Source of the DNA: Acetomicrobium thermoterrenum DSM 13490
Lineage (GTDB): Bacteria > Synergistota > Synergistia > Synergistales > Acetomicrobiaceae
Direction: 5' to 3'
DNA: 64,000 nt
Assembly: GCF_900107215.1 (NCBI RefSeq)
Contig: NZ_FNPD01000001.1
Coordinates: 124,001-188,000, forward strand
Shown piece after piece: positions 8,744 to 17,867 of this stretch. Both the position numbers and the translations under genes were made by a program. Every line of letters starts with the position of its first letter. The stretch's first letter is position 1. The notes below the pieces were generated by a model. That model ran no database searches, was not told the DNA's origin, and saw only the letters and a list, made by a program, of their open reading frames with translations.

Positions 8744-9773
8744 CGTAGTGCTTAGCGGATACTACGGTTTCGGTAATATGGGCGATGAACTCATTTGCCG
8801 AGCATTGATAGAAATGGCCCTCAAGGCGGGAATTGACAAGTCCCGCCTCTGTGTGCTCTCCGCAAATCCTAAGGAGACGTCCGAGAAATTTGATGTTGCC
8901 GCCGTTAATAGGTGGAACCTCTTTGAGGTGTTTCGTGCCTTAAGGCAGAGCAGGAGCCTGCTTCTCGGTGGAGGCGGGCTCTTTCAGGATTCTACGAGCC
9001 TTAGGTCCTCTTTTTACTACTGGGGTGTGGTCTTTCTTGCCCGAATGGCCGGAGCTCGTCCCTGGGCTTTCGGACAGTCCGTAGGGCCCTTCCGTTCTAA
9101 ATTGGCGGCAAAACTCGCAAGAAACGCCTTAAAACATTGTAGCCCCAGGTACGTCAGGGACGATAATTCGGCAGCGCTCCTTTCATCCTGGGGACTTGAA
9201 TTTTTTTTGGCGCCCGATGCCGTGTTCGCACTTTCTTTTAAAGAAGCCGTAAAAACCTCGGCCAGGGACGTTTTAGTTTTCAACGTGAGGCCCTTGCCTC
9301 AGAGAGAGGGAGGGGTAAAATTGCTGGTGCGGGAAGCGGAGCGATTTGCTAAAATGCAAGGATATAAGCTTAGGGTGGTGTGCATGGCCGAGGAAGATCT
9401 GGAGGAGTTGAAGGCTTCAGGCGTTAGCCCCGATTGCGAGGTTTTTTTGCTCAAAAAGGCCGGCGACGTAGAGCCTGCCTTTGAGGGAGCGGCAAAGGCA
9501 GTAGGGATGAGGTTGCATTTTTGCCTTCTTGCCCTGCTGAAAGGCATTCCCCTGGTCGCTTTTCCCTACGATCCGAAGGTAAGGTCCTTCGCCCTTACCT
9601 GGAATATCCCCCTTTGGGAGAGAGGCGAAAGATTTGACTCCCTATTTTTGGAGGCACGGCCGGCCGAAGGGCAAAGGGTTGCCGAGGCGAGAGAAGTGTT
9701 GCGGAAAAGTTTCAATTCGGCTTTAAAGATTGCGTTGGGAGATGAGGAGCATTGGAACGTGAACAACAGCTGA
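8724..9773 (+). CDS. csaB: Polysaccharide pyruvyl transferase CsaB
   Basis: CsaB adds a ketal pyruvate from phosphoenolpyruvate to a cell-wall polysaccharide, creating the ligand that S-layer homology (SLH) domains bind. The 349-residue protein shows the family pattern: SGYYGFGNMGDEL near the N-terminus, LLLGGGGLFQD, WAFGQSVGP, YVRDDNS and a late GMRLHFCLLALLKGIPLVAFPYDPK. TTG 8724 or GTG 8727 follow AGGAGG at 8711-8716. It overlaps the DUF5693 gene by 20 bases. The SLH porin at 28.1 kb is the expected beneficiary. Confidence 0.9.
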   Translation: MVAKVYDVVLSGYYGFGNMGDELICRALIEMALKAGIDKSRLCVLSANPKETSEKFDVAAVNRWNLFEVFRALRQSRSLLLGGGGLFQDSTSLRSSFYYWGVVFLARMAGARPWAFGQSVGPFRSKLAAKLARNALKHCSPRYVRDDNSAALLSSWGLEFFLAPDAVFALSFKEAVKTSARDVLVFNVRPLPQREGGVKLLVREAERFAKMQGYKLRVVCMAEEDLEELKASGVSPDCEVFLLKKAGDVEPAFEGAAKAVGMRLHFCLLALLKGIPLVAFPYDPKVRSFALTWNIPLWERGERFDSLFLEARPAEGQRVAEAREVLRKSFNSALKIALGDEEHWNVNNS

Positions 9774-10606
9774 AGCTGCGCCGTATAGCCCTGGATATAA
9801 GAAAGGACGTATTGCGCATGATATCCATGGCCGACTCGGGCCATTTGGGATCGGCCTTTTCCTGCGTGGACATTTTGGTTTATCTGTATTTTTATCTTAT
9901 GAATATAAACCCTGATGAGCCCGGATGGCGGGAGAGGGACAGGTTCGTCTTGAGCAAGGGGCAGGCCTGTCCCAGCCTTTATGCCGTATTGGCCAGAAGG
10001 GGGTATTTCGAGAGACAGGAGCTTTGGAACTACAGGAGATTGGGATCGTTGCTGCAGGGCCACCCCGCGTACATGACTGCCCTTGGAATTGACGCGCCGT
10101 CGGGATCTTTGGGCATGGGGATCGGGATATCCTGCGGAATGGCCCTTGCTTTGAGAAAAACTTCGCCCCAGAGCAGGATTTACTGCCTGGTAGGAGACGG
10201 CGAGCTTCAGGAGGGCTCCTGTTGGGAGGCTTTGATGACGGCTTCCCACTGGAAGCTTGATAACCTTTATGTGATCGTTGATCGAAACGGCCTTCAAATG
10301 GAAGGAAGGACGGAAGAGATAAAGGCCCTGGAACCTCTTATAGAGAAGTTCCAGGCCTTCGGATTTTTCTGCAGCGAGACCTGCGGCCATGATTATCCTT
10401 CCATCGATAGGGCCTTCGCCGAGGCATCGGACAGCAGGGGAATGCCTAAAGCCATAATCGCCCGCACCAAGTGGGGAAGGGGCGTTACTTTGGCAGAAAG
10501 AGGGGATATTCCCGTAAAGGCCAGCCTCACCAGAAACGACGTAACCTTGTTGCTCGACGAGCTCAACAAGGAGTCGGTCTCTTTGGACGGGGAGGAGCGA
10601 TCATAA
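9752..10606 (+). CDS. Transketolase, N-terminal (TPP-binding) subunit
   Basis: This is half of a split transketolase, which moves two-carbon units between sugar phosphates in the pentose phosphate pathway using thiamine diphosphate. The 284-residue protein has SGHLGSAFSCVDILVYLYF, KGQACPSLYAVLARRGYF, and the TPP/Mg motif GDGELQEGSCWEALM with DRNGLQ downstream. The start is uncertain: TTG 9752 keeps a 22-base overlap with csaB but its GAGGAG site is very close. Its stop TAA shares one base with the ATG of the second subunit, so the two are made together. Confidence 0.92.
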   Translation: MEREQQLKLRRIALDIRKDVLRMISMADSGHLGSAFSCVDILVYLYFYLMNINPDEPGWRERDRFVLSKGQACPSLYAVLARRGYFERQELWNYRRLGSLLQGHPAYMTALGIDAPSGSLGMGIGISCGMALALRKTSPQSRIYCLVGDGELQEGSCWEALMTASHWKLDNLYVIVDRNGLQMEGRTEEIKALEPLIEKFQAFGFFCSETCGHDYPSIDRAFAEASDSRGMPKAIIARTKWGRGVTLAERGDIPVKASLTRNDVTLLLDELNKESVSLDGEERS

Positions 10607-11547
10607 TGGAGAGAAGAAGCACACGCGAAGCGCTTAAAGATGCCTTGCCTGAGCTTGCCGGGCTCGACGAAGGCGTTGTGGTGATTGATGCCGATGTCGC
10701 TTCCTCCACTTACACCAAGACCTTTGCGGAGGAATTTCCCGACCGATATTACAGCGTGGGCATAGCGGAACAAAACATGGTGGAAGTCGCAAGCGGCATG
10801 GCTCTGGCGGGAATGAAGCCCTACGCCGTCGCCTTCTCTTCTTTTTTGGCCGGGAGGGCCTATGATCAGATAAGGTGCTGCGTCGCCATGCCCGATTTGA
10901 ACGTAAAACTCATAGCCACCCATGCTGGCATCACCGTGGGGGAGGACGGCGGGACCCATCAGATGCTCGAGGATTTGGCTTTGATGAGAGCCCTTCCCAA
11001 CATGACGGTAATGGTACCGGCCGATTACTGGTCGGCTCGCGATTTGATAGTCTCTTCCTTCAAATACGATAAACCTCTCTACATCAGGCTGGGGCGCATG
11101 GACGTTCCTATTTTTTATTCGCCCAAGGAGGAATTTAAGCCGGGCGGGGGAAAGATCGTCAGGGAAGGCAGGGACGTCACCGTCATCGCCTGTGGTATTA
11201 TGTTGTTTGAGGCCTTGAAGGCAGCCGAGATACTTGCCCGTCAGGGCATAGAGGCCGAGGTGATAGATTGCTATAGCGTTAAACCTTTGCCGGAAGACCT
11301 CATTCAGTCCTCGGTAAGAAGGACGGGGTGTTGTGTCGTTGCCGAGGAGCATAATCAGGTAGGAGGCCTTTACGGCGCTGTAGCGGAAAGCCTCGGAATA
11401 AATTATCCTGTTCCCCTGAGGTTCGTCGCCATAAGGGATCGCTTTGGAGAAAGCGGGGCGCCTGCGGAACTTCAGGAGTACTATTCCCTAACCCATAGGG
11501 AGATAGTTGGGGCTGTCGCTCAAGTCTGGGCAACCAGAAGGCGGTGA
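10606..11547 (+). CDS. Transketolase, C-terminal (pyrimidine-binding) subunit
   Basis: This partner of the preceding gene carries the pyrimidine-binding and C-terminal transketolase domains. Motifs include DADVASSTYTKTF, YYSVGIAEQNMVEVASGMAL (with the glutamate that activates the thiamine ring) and a C-terminal domain with DCYSVKPLP and EEHNQVGGLYGAVAE. ATG 10606 follows GGAGGAG at 10591-10597; the frame is open upstream into the first subunit, but no better start exists. The 313-residue length is normal for the split form. A DXP-synthase-like role is less likely because the N-terminal half is short. Confidence 0.92.
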   Translation: MERRSTREALKDALPELAGLDEGVVVIDADVASSTYTKTFAEEFPDRYYSVGIAEQNMVEVASGMALAGMKPYAVAFSSFLAGRAYDQIRCCVAMPDLNVKLIATHAGITVGEDGGTHQMLEDLALMRALPNMTVMVPADYWSARDLIVSSFKYDKPLYIRLGRMDVPIFYSPKEEFKPGGGKIVREGRDVTVIACGIMLFEALKAAEILARQGIEAEVIDCYSVKPLPEDLIQSSVRRTGCCVVAEEHNQVGGLYGAVAESLGINYPVPLRFVAIRDRFGESGAPAELQEYYSLTHREIVGAVAQVWATRRR

Positions 11548-11551
11548 TAGA

Positions 11552-12247
11552 ATGGACATAAGGATGGCCGGTGTGACGAAGATCTTTCACCCCGACATAG
11601 TAGCTTTGGAGGACGTGTATCTCAACGTAAAAAGGGGCGAATTCGTCTATTTCGTCGGGCACACCGGTTCGGGAAAGACCACGCTTCTGCGTATGTTAAA
11701 CAGGGAGCTTTCTCCTTCGTCGGGGCAAATCATTGTCGGAAAGTACAACTTGAGGAAGATGAGATTGGGACAGCTTCCCTTTTACAGGAGACAGGTCGGT
11801 GTGGTCTTTCAGGATTTCAAGCTTTTGCCCCATCTCAATGCAGCTGAAAACGTGGCCTTTGTCTTGGAGGCCATAGGCATGCCCGGAAGGCAGGTCGCAG
11901 AGAGGGTCAAGGCCATATTGACCAGGCTGGATCTTTGGAAGAGGCGTTTTTTGTATCCCGAGCAGATGTCGGGAGGAGAACAGCAGAGGTTGGCAATAGC
12001 CAGAGCTGTGGTGAACATGCCCTCGCTTTTGATAGCCGACGAGCCCACGGGAAATCTCGATATGGAGACGGCCGAGTCGATAATGGACATCCTTTTTTCG
12101 ATAAATGCCTCGGGGACGACCGTGCTGATGGCAACCCACAATCAATATGTTGTCGACGCCTTCAGGGCGAGGGTGATCCGGTTGAGCGGGGGGCGAATCG
12201 TAAGCGACGAGCCGAGAGGAGAGGTGGAGCTCTATGGCGACCTTTAA
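11552..12247 (+). CDS. ftsE: Cell division ATP-binding protein FtsE
   Basis: FtsE is the ABC ATPase of the FtsEX complex, which couples cytoplasmic ATP hydrolysis to control of peptidoglycan hydrolases at the division septum. The 231-residue protein has Walker A GHTGSGKTTLL (about residues 36-46), Q-loop VGVVFQDFKLLP, signature SGGEQQRLAIARA, Walker B LLIADEPTGNLD and the switch histidine in MATHNQ. It starts at ATG 11552, four bases after the transketolase stop, and overlaps ftsX by 14 bases. Confidence 0.95.
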   Translation: MDIRMAGVTKIFHPDIVALEDVYLNVKRGEFVYFVGHTGSGKTTLLRMLNRELSPSSGQIIVGKYNLRKMRLGQLPFYRRQVGVVFQDFKLLPHLNAAENVAFVLEAIGMPGRQVAERVKAILTRLDLWKRRFLYPEQMSGGEQQRLAIARAVVNMPSLLIADEPTGNLDMETAESIMDILFSINASGTTVLMATHNQYVVDAFRARVIRLSGGRIVSDEPRGEVELYGDL

Positions 12248-13118
12248 GTATATAATAAGAGACACGATGAGGTTGCTGACGCGCCATTTTGGCGTCGTTC
12301 TACTGACGCTCGTTACGGTGGTGGCGGTCTTTTTAGCCGTGGGGATGAGCATCCTGCTTTCCGTAAATGTGGCGTCCCTCGCCTCTCAGATCGAAAGCGA
12401 CCTCACCGTAGAGGCCTATCTCAAGGATCAGGAAGCGAGGTCGGCGGTCCTTGAAAAATTGAAAAACATGCCCGAAATCAAAGAGGTGCGCTACATATCT
12501 CCCGAAGAGGCCTTGAAGCGCCTGGACGCCAAGATTGGCCAGGGAGAACAGATAATATCTCTTTTAGGCGACAACCCCCTTCCACCGAGCGTCATCGCAA
12601 CGGTGGACAGGGCAGAGAACCTGTCCACCGTTGCGCGAGAGATAGAGGCCTTCCCCGAGGTGGAAGACGTAATATACGCAGGAGAGGTAGCGGAGCGGCT
12701 GGCTTCACTGGCTTATTTTTTAAACAGGTTCGCCATGGCCGTGTTCTTCGTGGCGCTGCTTACGAGCCTCGTTATCATGATGAACACCATCAGGATTGCC
12801 CTCTACTCCAGGCGAGAGGAGATAGGCGTCATGCTTTTGGTGGGTGCCACTCCAAGCTACGTATCACTTCCCTTTCTCCTGCAGGGCGTCATATTGGGGG
12901 GAGTTGGAGCGTTGATAGCCCTTTTTTTACTGCTCAGGGCCTACAGATGGCTAGTAGATGTTTTGTCAAAGGTATTGCCCTTTTTTACCATGCTCGATTC
13001 GCCCGAGATATCTCTTTGGCTTTTTTGTCTCCTTGTAGGCGGTGGGGTGGCGCTTGGGTGGCTGTGCAGCTGGACGGCTGTGTATAAATATGTCCGCAGG
13101 GCTTTAAAACCGAGATGA
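12234..13118 (+). CDS. ftsX: Cell division protein FtsX
   Basis: FtsX is the membrane partner of FtsE and relays its state to an extracytoplasmic hydrolase or hydrolase activator. The 294-residue protein has one N-terminal membrane segment (about residues 21-45), an extracytoplasmic domain (EAYLKDQEARSAVLEKLKNM onwards) and three C-terminal membrane segments with the FtsX-type EEIGVMLLVGATPSYV loop. The 14-base overlap with ftsE indicates coupled translation. The next gene encodes a coiled-coil M23 protein, the usual FtsX partner. Confidence 0.95.
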   Translation: MATFKYIIRDTMRLLTRHFGVVLLTLVTVVAVFLAVGMSILLSVNVASLASQIESDLTVEAYLKDQEARSAVLEKLKNMPEIKEVRYISPEEALKRLDAKIGQGEQIISLLGDNPLPPSVIATVDRAENLSTVAREIEAFPEVEDVIYAGEVAERLASLAYFLNRFAMAVFFVALLTSLVIMMNTIRIALYSRREEIGVMLLVGATPSYVSLPFLLQGVILGGVGALIALFLLLRAYRWLVDVLSKVLPFFTMLDSPEISLWLFCLLVGGGVALGWLCSWTAVYKYVRRALKPR

Positions 13119-13140
13119 GGAAAATTAGGAGGTGAGGGCG

Positions 13141-14331
13141 GTGAATTTTGGGAGAAAGAAACTCCCTGTTTGGTTCGTCTTTATTTTCGCCCTTTTTTTG
13201 GGCACCCTGGCTTTGACCGGTCCCTCTTTCGCCGATGATCTCGATGCCCGAATAAATCAGGAACAGCAAAAGCTCGAATACATACAGAAAAAGATCGAAC
13301 AACACAAAAAGGAAGCAGCTTCCTACGCGAAAAAGGAAAAAAGCCTCCTCGCGGAGCTTGAGGAGATAAATCAAAAGGAGGAGGTGGCCAGGCAGAAGAT
13401 AAAGGTCTTGGAGCTGAAGGAAAGAAAGCTCAACGAAAGAATAAAGGAATTAAGCAAAAAGATCGAGGAAGAAGAGGCGCTTCTGGCCAGGGCGAAAAAG
13501 GCTTTGAGCAGTCGCGTGGTTAGCCTTTATAAGTTCGGTTCGGTGAGCCAGTATAAGCTGCTTTTCTCGGCAAGAAACGTGCAGGAAGCCATGAGCATGA
13601 GCTATCTTCTTGGAAGAGTCGCAAAGGCCGACAGCGAACTTATAGGCGAAGTCAGGGAAAGGAAACGTTCCCTCGAGGAATCCAAGGCTGAGCTTCAAAG
13701 GCAAAAACAGGACCTTTTGGCCAACAAGAAGGACCTTGAGTCGGAGAGAAAAAAACTGCTTCAGGCGCAAAGCCAACAGAAAAAACTTATTTCGGACATA
13801 AGGCAGCAAAAGAGCCTTCACGAGAAGGCCACTGCCGAGCTTGCAGCTTCCCAAAGGGAGCTTCAGGAAAAGATAAAATCCCTCATCGCTGAAAAAAGGC
13901 GAAGGGCAGCAGCTTCGAGCGGCCGAACTATACTAGTCGCGCCGAAGGGCAAACTGCTCTGGCCGGTAGGGGGGAGCATAAACGACAGATACGGGACTCG
14001 GGTCCATCCTGTTTTCAAGACGAAGACGGTGCATACGGGGATTGACATCGGCGCTGCTCACGGCACGCCCGTGAAGGCCGCGGCTAGGGGAGAAGTCCTC
14101 TTTACGGGTTGGCTTAAAGGTTACGGACAGGTTATAATACTTGATCACGGCGGCGATATGACTACTGTTTACGCCCATCTTTCCGCCATAAATGTGAGGG
14201 AAGGGCAGGTCGTAAACCAGGGCGCCATAATAGGAAGGGTGGGAAATACCGGCGTAGCCACCGGCCCGCATCTTCACTTCGAGGTTCGCATAAACGCCAA
14301 TGCAGTTGATCCTCTTAGATATTTGCCATGA
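13141..14331 (+). CDS. EnvC-like coiled-coil M23 (LytM) peptidase
   Basis: The 396-residue protein has a signal peptide ending near SFADD (about residue 32), a long coiled coil (about 34-255), and a C-terminal LytM/M23 domain. Unlike E. coli EnvC, which is a degenerate activator, the zinc ligands are intact: HTGID (H298, D302) and HLHFE (H377, H379). It may therefore cut peptidoglycan cross-bridges itself, under control of FtsEX encoded just upstream. The start is GTG 13141, 8 bases after AGGAGG 13127-13132; GTG 13132 overlaps the ribosome site. Confidence 0.9.
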   Translation: MNFGRKKLPVWFVFIFALFLGTLALTGPSFADDLDARINQEQQKLEYIQKKIEQHKKEAASYAKKEKSLLAELEEINQKEEVARQKIKVLELKERKLNERIKELSKKIEEEEALLARAKKALSSRVVSLYKFGSVSQYKLLFSARNVQEAMSMSYLLGRVAKADSELIGEVRERKRSLEESKAELQRQKQDLLANKKDLESERKKLLQAQSQQKKLISDIRQQKSLHEKATAELAASQRELQEKIKSLIAEKRRRAAASSGRTILVAPKGKLLWPVGGSINDRYGTRVHPVFKTKTVHTGIDIGAAHGTPVKAAARGEVLFTGWLKGYGQVIILDHGGDMTTVYAHLSAINVREGQVVNQGAIIGRVGNTGVATGPHLHFEVRINANAVDPLRYLP

Positions 14332-14349
14332 TGCAAATGAAGGCGAGGG

Positions 14350-15570
14350 ATGGGAGTGAAAAAGTTCATTAGCAAGAAAAAGGGATTCCTATTAGGGCTG
14401 CTGCTCCTGATTCTTTTCGGCAGCTTAGGCCTTCTCGTCACTGGGGCTAGGGGTGAGTTTCAGTTCAAGGACATACTTCCCTTCGAGGCCCAATACGTAT
14501 GGATGATGAAGCAGGCCAGGTCGATCCTTGAGACCTATCATGTGAACGACCAGAATAAAAAAAGCGACGAAGAGCTTTTCTACGGCGCCATGAAAGGTAT
14601 GGTGGCAGCCTGGGGAGATCCCTACAGCAGATTTGTCGATCCCGACGAGTTAAAACAGGAAGAGATTGATATCGAGGGAGAATACGGCGGCCTGGGCATA
14701 TACATAGGAAGCAAGGACGGCAAAATCCTCGTCATAAGCCCTATAGAGGGCACCCCTGCCCACAAGGTCGGCTTAGAGCCCATGGACGAGATAGTCAAGG
14801 TCGATGACGATATCGTATTGGGCTGGAACATAAACGATGTGGTCAAGATGTTGCGCGGAGAGCCGGGCAGTAAAGTCACCATTTGGGTCAGGCGCGAAGG
14901 GCACGACGAGCTTTTAAAATTTGAGATGACCAGGGAGCTTATAAAGATAGATTCCGTGAGCCAGAAAAGGTTGACGGGCGACGTTGCCTATATCAGGATT
15001 TCCCATTTCACGCAAAAGACACCTGAAGAGATGAAAAGCGCTTTAAAGGTAGCCCTGGATACCCAGGCAAAGGGGCTTGTTTTGGATTTGAGAAACAATC
15101 CCGGCGGCTTGCTCGACGCCTGTGTGGCCGTGGCGGATTATTTCCTCGACGGCGGCGAAGTGGTGAGCATACGAGGGAGGGTCGATAGGGCCAACGAGGT
15201 CTTTAATGCCAACCCCGGTGCGCTCTTTAAAGGTCCCGTTGCTGTCTTGATAAACGAAGGAAGCGCCAGTGCCTCAGAGATAGTTGCAGGGGCATTTAAA
15301 GACAGGGACAGAGCTGTCCTCGTCGGCGAAAAGAGCTTCGGCAAGGGGTCAGTTCAGACCCTTTTCAAACTTCCCGAGGGTTCGGGCCTTTTCGTCACAA
15401 TTGCCAGGTACTACACGCCTTCGGGCGTCGTGATCGACGGGGTGGGCATCGAGCCCCACGTTAAGGTAGAAGGAAAGTATACGGGAAAGCTCGAAGACGA
15501 CGAACAGCTCAAGGAAGCGCTGAAAGAAGTCGAAGCTTTTTTAGTTAAAGCCAGAGAGGCCAAACGGTAG
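14350..15570 (+). CDS. ctpA: Carboxyl-terminal processing protease CtpA (S41 family, PDZ)
   Basis: This is a periplasmic serine protease that trims C-termini of envelope proteins and, in several bacteria, controls peptidoglycan hydrolases. The 406-residue product has an N-terminal signal anchor (about residues 12-30), the GDPYSRFVDPDE segment, a PDZ domain (about 100-185), and an S41 domain with LDLRNNPGGLLD, the catalytic Ser in INEGSASASEIVAGA and Lys in GEKSFGKGSVQ. It lies 18 bases after the M23 gene. ATG 14350 and GTG 14356 are both possible starts. Confidence 0.94.
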   Translation: MGVKKFISKKKGFLLGLLLLILFGSLGLLVTGARGEFQFKDILPFEAQYVWMMKQARSILETYHVNDQNKKSDEELFYGAMKGMVAAWGDPYSRFVDPDELKQEEIDIEGEYGGLGIYIGSKDGKILVISPIEGTPAHKVGLEPMDEIVKVDDDIVLGWNINDVVKMLRGEPGSKVTIWVRREGHDELLKFEMTRELIKIDSVSQKRLTGDVAYIRISHFTQKTPEEMKSALKVALDTQAKGLVLDLRNNPGGLLDACVAVADYFLDGGEVVSIRGRVDRANEVFNANPGALFKGPVAVLINEGSASASEIVAGAFKDRDRAVLVGEKSFGKGSVQTLFKLPEGSGLFVTIARYYTPSGVVIDGVGIEPHVKVEGKYTGKLEDDEQLKEALKEVEAFLVKAREAKR

Positions 15571-15573
15571 GAG

Positions 15574-16521
15574 ATGAACTTTTCAAAAAAACACCTTTGG
15601 ACGATAATGCTTTTCGTCATGGCGATCGGGCTGGGATTGATCTTTGCGGCCACCAGAAAAGATGTGCCATCGAAAGACCTCCGGGCAGCAATCGTCAGGG
15701 CAGAGGTAAGTGACAACTTATCTTCTGCTAGCGGTGAAAAAGTAACCATAGATCCAAATACAGCAGAGGATGGACATCTCCCAGAAAGGGGAGAGGAAAA
15801 ACAGGCCTTGACTGAGGAATTCCCAAAGGCGAAATCTTTGAAGGGTGCCTATCTTGCTATAGTCGTCGATGATTTAGGTTTTTCCTATGCCAGGGCTGAG
15901 GAGCTTGCCGGACTGAAGATTCCCCTGACTTGGGCAATAATACCCTTCCAGAGGAGCAGCAAAGCTACGGCAGAGTTGGCGAGAAACAAGGGCATCCCCT
16001 TTCTCGTACACGTCCCTATGCAGGCTTTCGGGGACATGGAAAGCCAAAAGCATCTTGTAGCACTTTCCATGGATGACGAAACGATAAGAAGAAACGTAAG
16101 GGAGGCCTTAAAGTCCCTCCCGGGCGCCATCGGCGTGAACAACCACAGGGGCTCTGCGGCGACTTCCGACATGAGGGCGATGAGAGCTCTCATGGAAGAG
16201 CTGAGACAGGATAACATGATATTTTTGGACAGCAGGACGGCTGCCTCCTCCGTAGCAGCTATCGAGGCGAGAAAGGCGGGCATTTTTGCCTTGGAAAACG
16301 GAGCCTTCATCGACCACTTGGAGGACATTAAGTTCATGTGGTCCCAGCTTGAGCGTGCGGCGGGTCAGGCGCAGAGGCGGGGTTACGCCGTCGCCATATG
16401 CCACGCCCGCCCCGTCACATTGACTTTTTTAAATCAACTGGACTCGAATCCCGACATAGGTGTAAAATTAGTGACCGTCGACGAACTCGTTCGTATTTTA
16501 TCCAAATCTCACGGCAATTAA
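15574..16521 (+). CDS. Divergent polysaccharide deacetylase (YibQ family)
   Basis: The 315-residue protein has an N-terminal membrane anchor or signal (about residues 8-26), a low-complexity linker to about residue 85, and a divergent NodB-like barrel: LAIVVDDLGFSYARAEEL, FLVHVPMQAF, GVNNHRGSAATSD, FLDSRTAASSVA, ICHARPVTL. The DD and H residues of the metal site appear retained. E. coli yibQ also neighbours envC, which supports a link to division-site peptidoglycan or glycan trimming; the substrate is unknown. It starts three bases after the ctpA stop. Confidence 0.85.
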   Translation: MNFSKKHLWTIMLFVMAIGLGLIFAATRKDVPSKDLRAAIVRAEVSDNLSSASGEKVTIDPNTAEDGHLPERGEEKQALTEEFPKAKSLKGAYLAIVVDDLGFSYARAEELAGLKIPLTWAIIPFQRSSKATAELARNKGIPFLVHVPMQAFGDMESQKHLVALSMDDETIRRNVREALKSLPGAIGVNNHRGSAATSDMRAMRALMEELRQDNMIFLDSRTAASSVAAIEARKAGIFALENGAFIDHLEDIKFMWSQLERAAGQAQRRGYAVAICHARPVTLTFLNQLDSNPDIGVKLVTVDELVRILSKSHGN

Positions 16522-16565
16522 TCGCGTTTTTAATCCCACCAAATTCAAGGAAGGGATGTGTAAAA

Positions 16566-17849
16566 ATGAAGGGCAAGGCAGAAGTAATCCTAGGAATGCA
16601 ATGGGGCGACGAAGGAAAGGGCAGGGTCGTCGACGCCATAATGTCTAAATGCGATGTGGTGGTTCGTTATCAGGGAGGAGCTAACGCAGGGCATACCGTC
16701 ATAGTAGAGGGCAAGAAATACGTCTTTCACATCCTCCCTTCGGGGATGCTCTATTCCGGAAAGACCTGTGTTGTGGGAAACGGCGTGGTTATAGACCCCG
16801 ACAGGCTTTTTGAGGAGCTTGACGAGCTTTCCTCTCAAGGCATGGACAGGGCAAGGCTGATCGTCAGCGGTTCCGCTCACGTCGTGATGCCCTATCACAA
16901 AATATTAGATCAGCTGGAAGAGAAGAGCCGAAGGGACGAAAAACGCATTGGAACGACGGGGCAGGGCATAGGCCCCTGCTACGTGGACAAGTTCAACAGG
17001 ACGGGCATCAGGGTTTACGACCTGATGCATCCCGAGACACTTCGTGAAAAGCTGGATTACATCCTCGGCTTGAAAAACCAGATAATCACAAGGATATACG
17101 ATGAAAAGCCCATATCCTTCGATTCCGTTTTCGAAAGGGCCATGGAGTGGAAGGAGCGCCTCTCCCTTTACGTCGGAGACAGCTCGCTGGTCGTGGCCAA
17201 TGCCCTGGAGGAAGGAAAAAGGGTGCTTTTCGAGGGCGCCCAGGGCACCATGCTGGACATAGATCACGGAACCTACCCCTACGTGACGAGCTCCAATCCC
17301 AGCTGTGGAGGGGTTTTTACGGGTACGGGTGTGGGGCCGAAAGGCGTGGACAGAATTATAGGAGTGGCCAAAGCCTATTGCACCAGGGTCGGCGAGGGGC
17401 CCTTCCCGTCGGAGGATTTTGAAGATAAGGGCAACTTCCTTAGAGAAAAGGGCAAAGAGTTCGGCGCCACGACGGGACGGCCCAGGAGGTGCGGCTGGCT
17501 CGACATGGTGGCCTTGAAGTACGCCATCAGGGTCAACGGCGCTACCCATTTGGCATTAACTAAGCTTGACGTTCTGTCAGGCCTCGAGGAGATAAAGGTT
17601 TGCGTCGCCTACGAACAGGAGGGCAGACGGTTCGAGGAATATCCCGCCGATACGGAGATTTTAAATTCAGTAAAGCCTGTTTATAAGGCCTTCAAGGGCT
17701 TCAGCGAAGACACTAGCAAGGCTAAAACCATGGAAGACCTTCCATTGGCAGCACGAGACTACGTTAAATTTATAGAAGAGGAGACGGGCCTTCCCGTCAT
17801 AATCCTCGGCGTCGGTCCTGACAGAAGGGAAACCATATACAACGAGTAG
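16566..17849 (+). CDS. purA: Adenylosuccinate synthetase
   Basis: PurA makes adenylosuccinate from IMP, aspartate and GTP, the first committed step to AMP. The 427-residue product matches the family from end to end: GMQWGDEGKGRVVD near the N-terminus (GTP-binding loop and catalytic Asp), GGANAGHTV with the catalytic His, GTTGQGIGPCY, FEGAQGTMLDIDHGTYP, and TTGRPRRCGWLD. ATG 16566 was chosen because full-length family members begin at this point; the frame is open 168 bases upstream into the previous gene. Confidence 0.96.
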   Translation: MKGKAEVILGMQWGDEGKGRVVDAIMSKCDVVVRYQGGANAGHTVIVEGKKYVFHILPSGMLYSGKTCVVGNGVVIDPDRLFEELDELSSQGMDRARLIVSGSAHVVMPYHKILDQLEEKSRRDEKRIGTTGQGIGPCYVDKFNRTGIRVYDLMHPETLREKLDYILGLKNQIITRIYDEKPISFDSVFERAMEWKERLSLYVGDSSLVVANALEEGKRVLFEGAQGTMLDIDHGTYPYVTSSNPSCGGVFTGTGVGPKGVDRIIGVAKAYCTRVGEGPFPSEDFEDKGNFLREKGKEFGATTGRPRRCGWLDMVALKYAIRVNGATHLALTKLDVLSGLEEIKVCVAYEQEGRRFEEYPADTEILNSVKPVYKAFKGFSEDTSKAKTMEDLPLAARDYVKFIEEETGLPVIILGVGPDRRETIYNE

Positions 17850-17867
17850 AATGAAGGTCATGTAGAC

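Noticed and set aside
10393-11352. Minus-strand frame of 319 codons opposite the transketolase subunits
   Set aside because: Spans two convincing plus-strand genes and matches no family.
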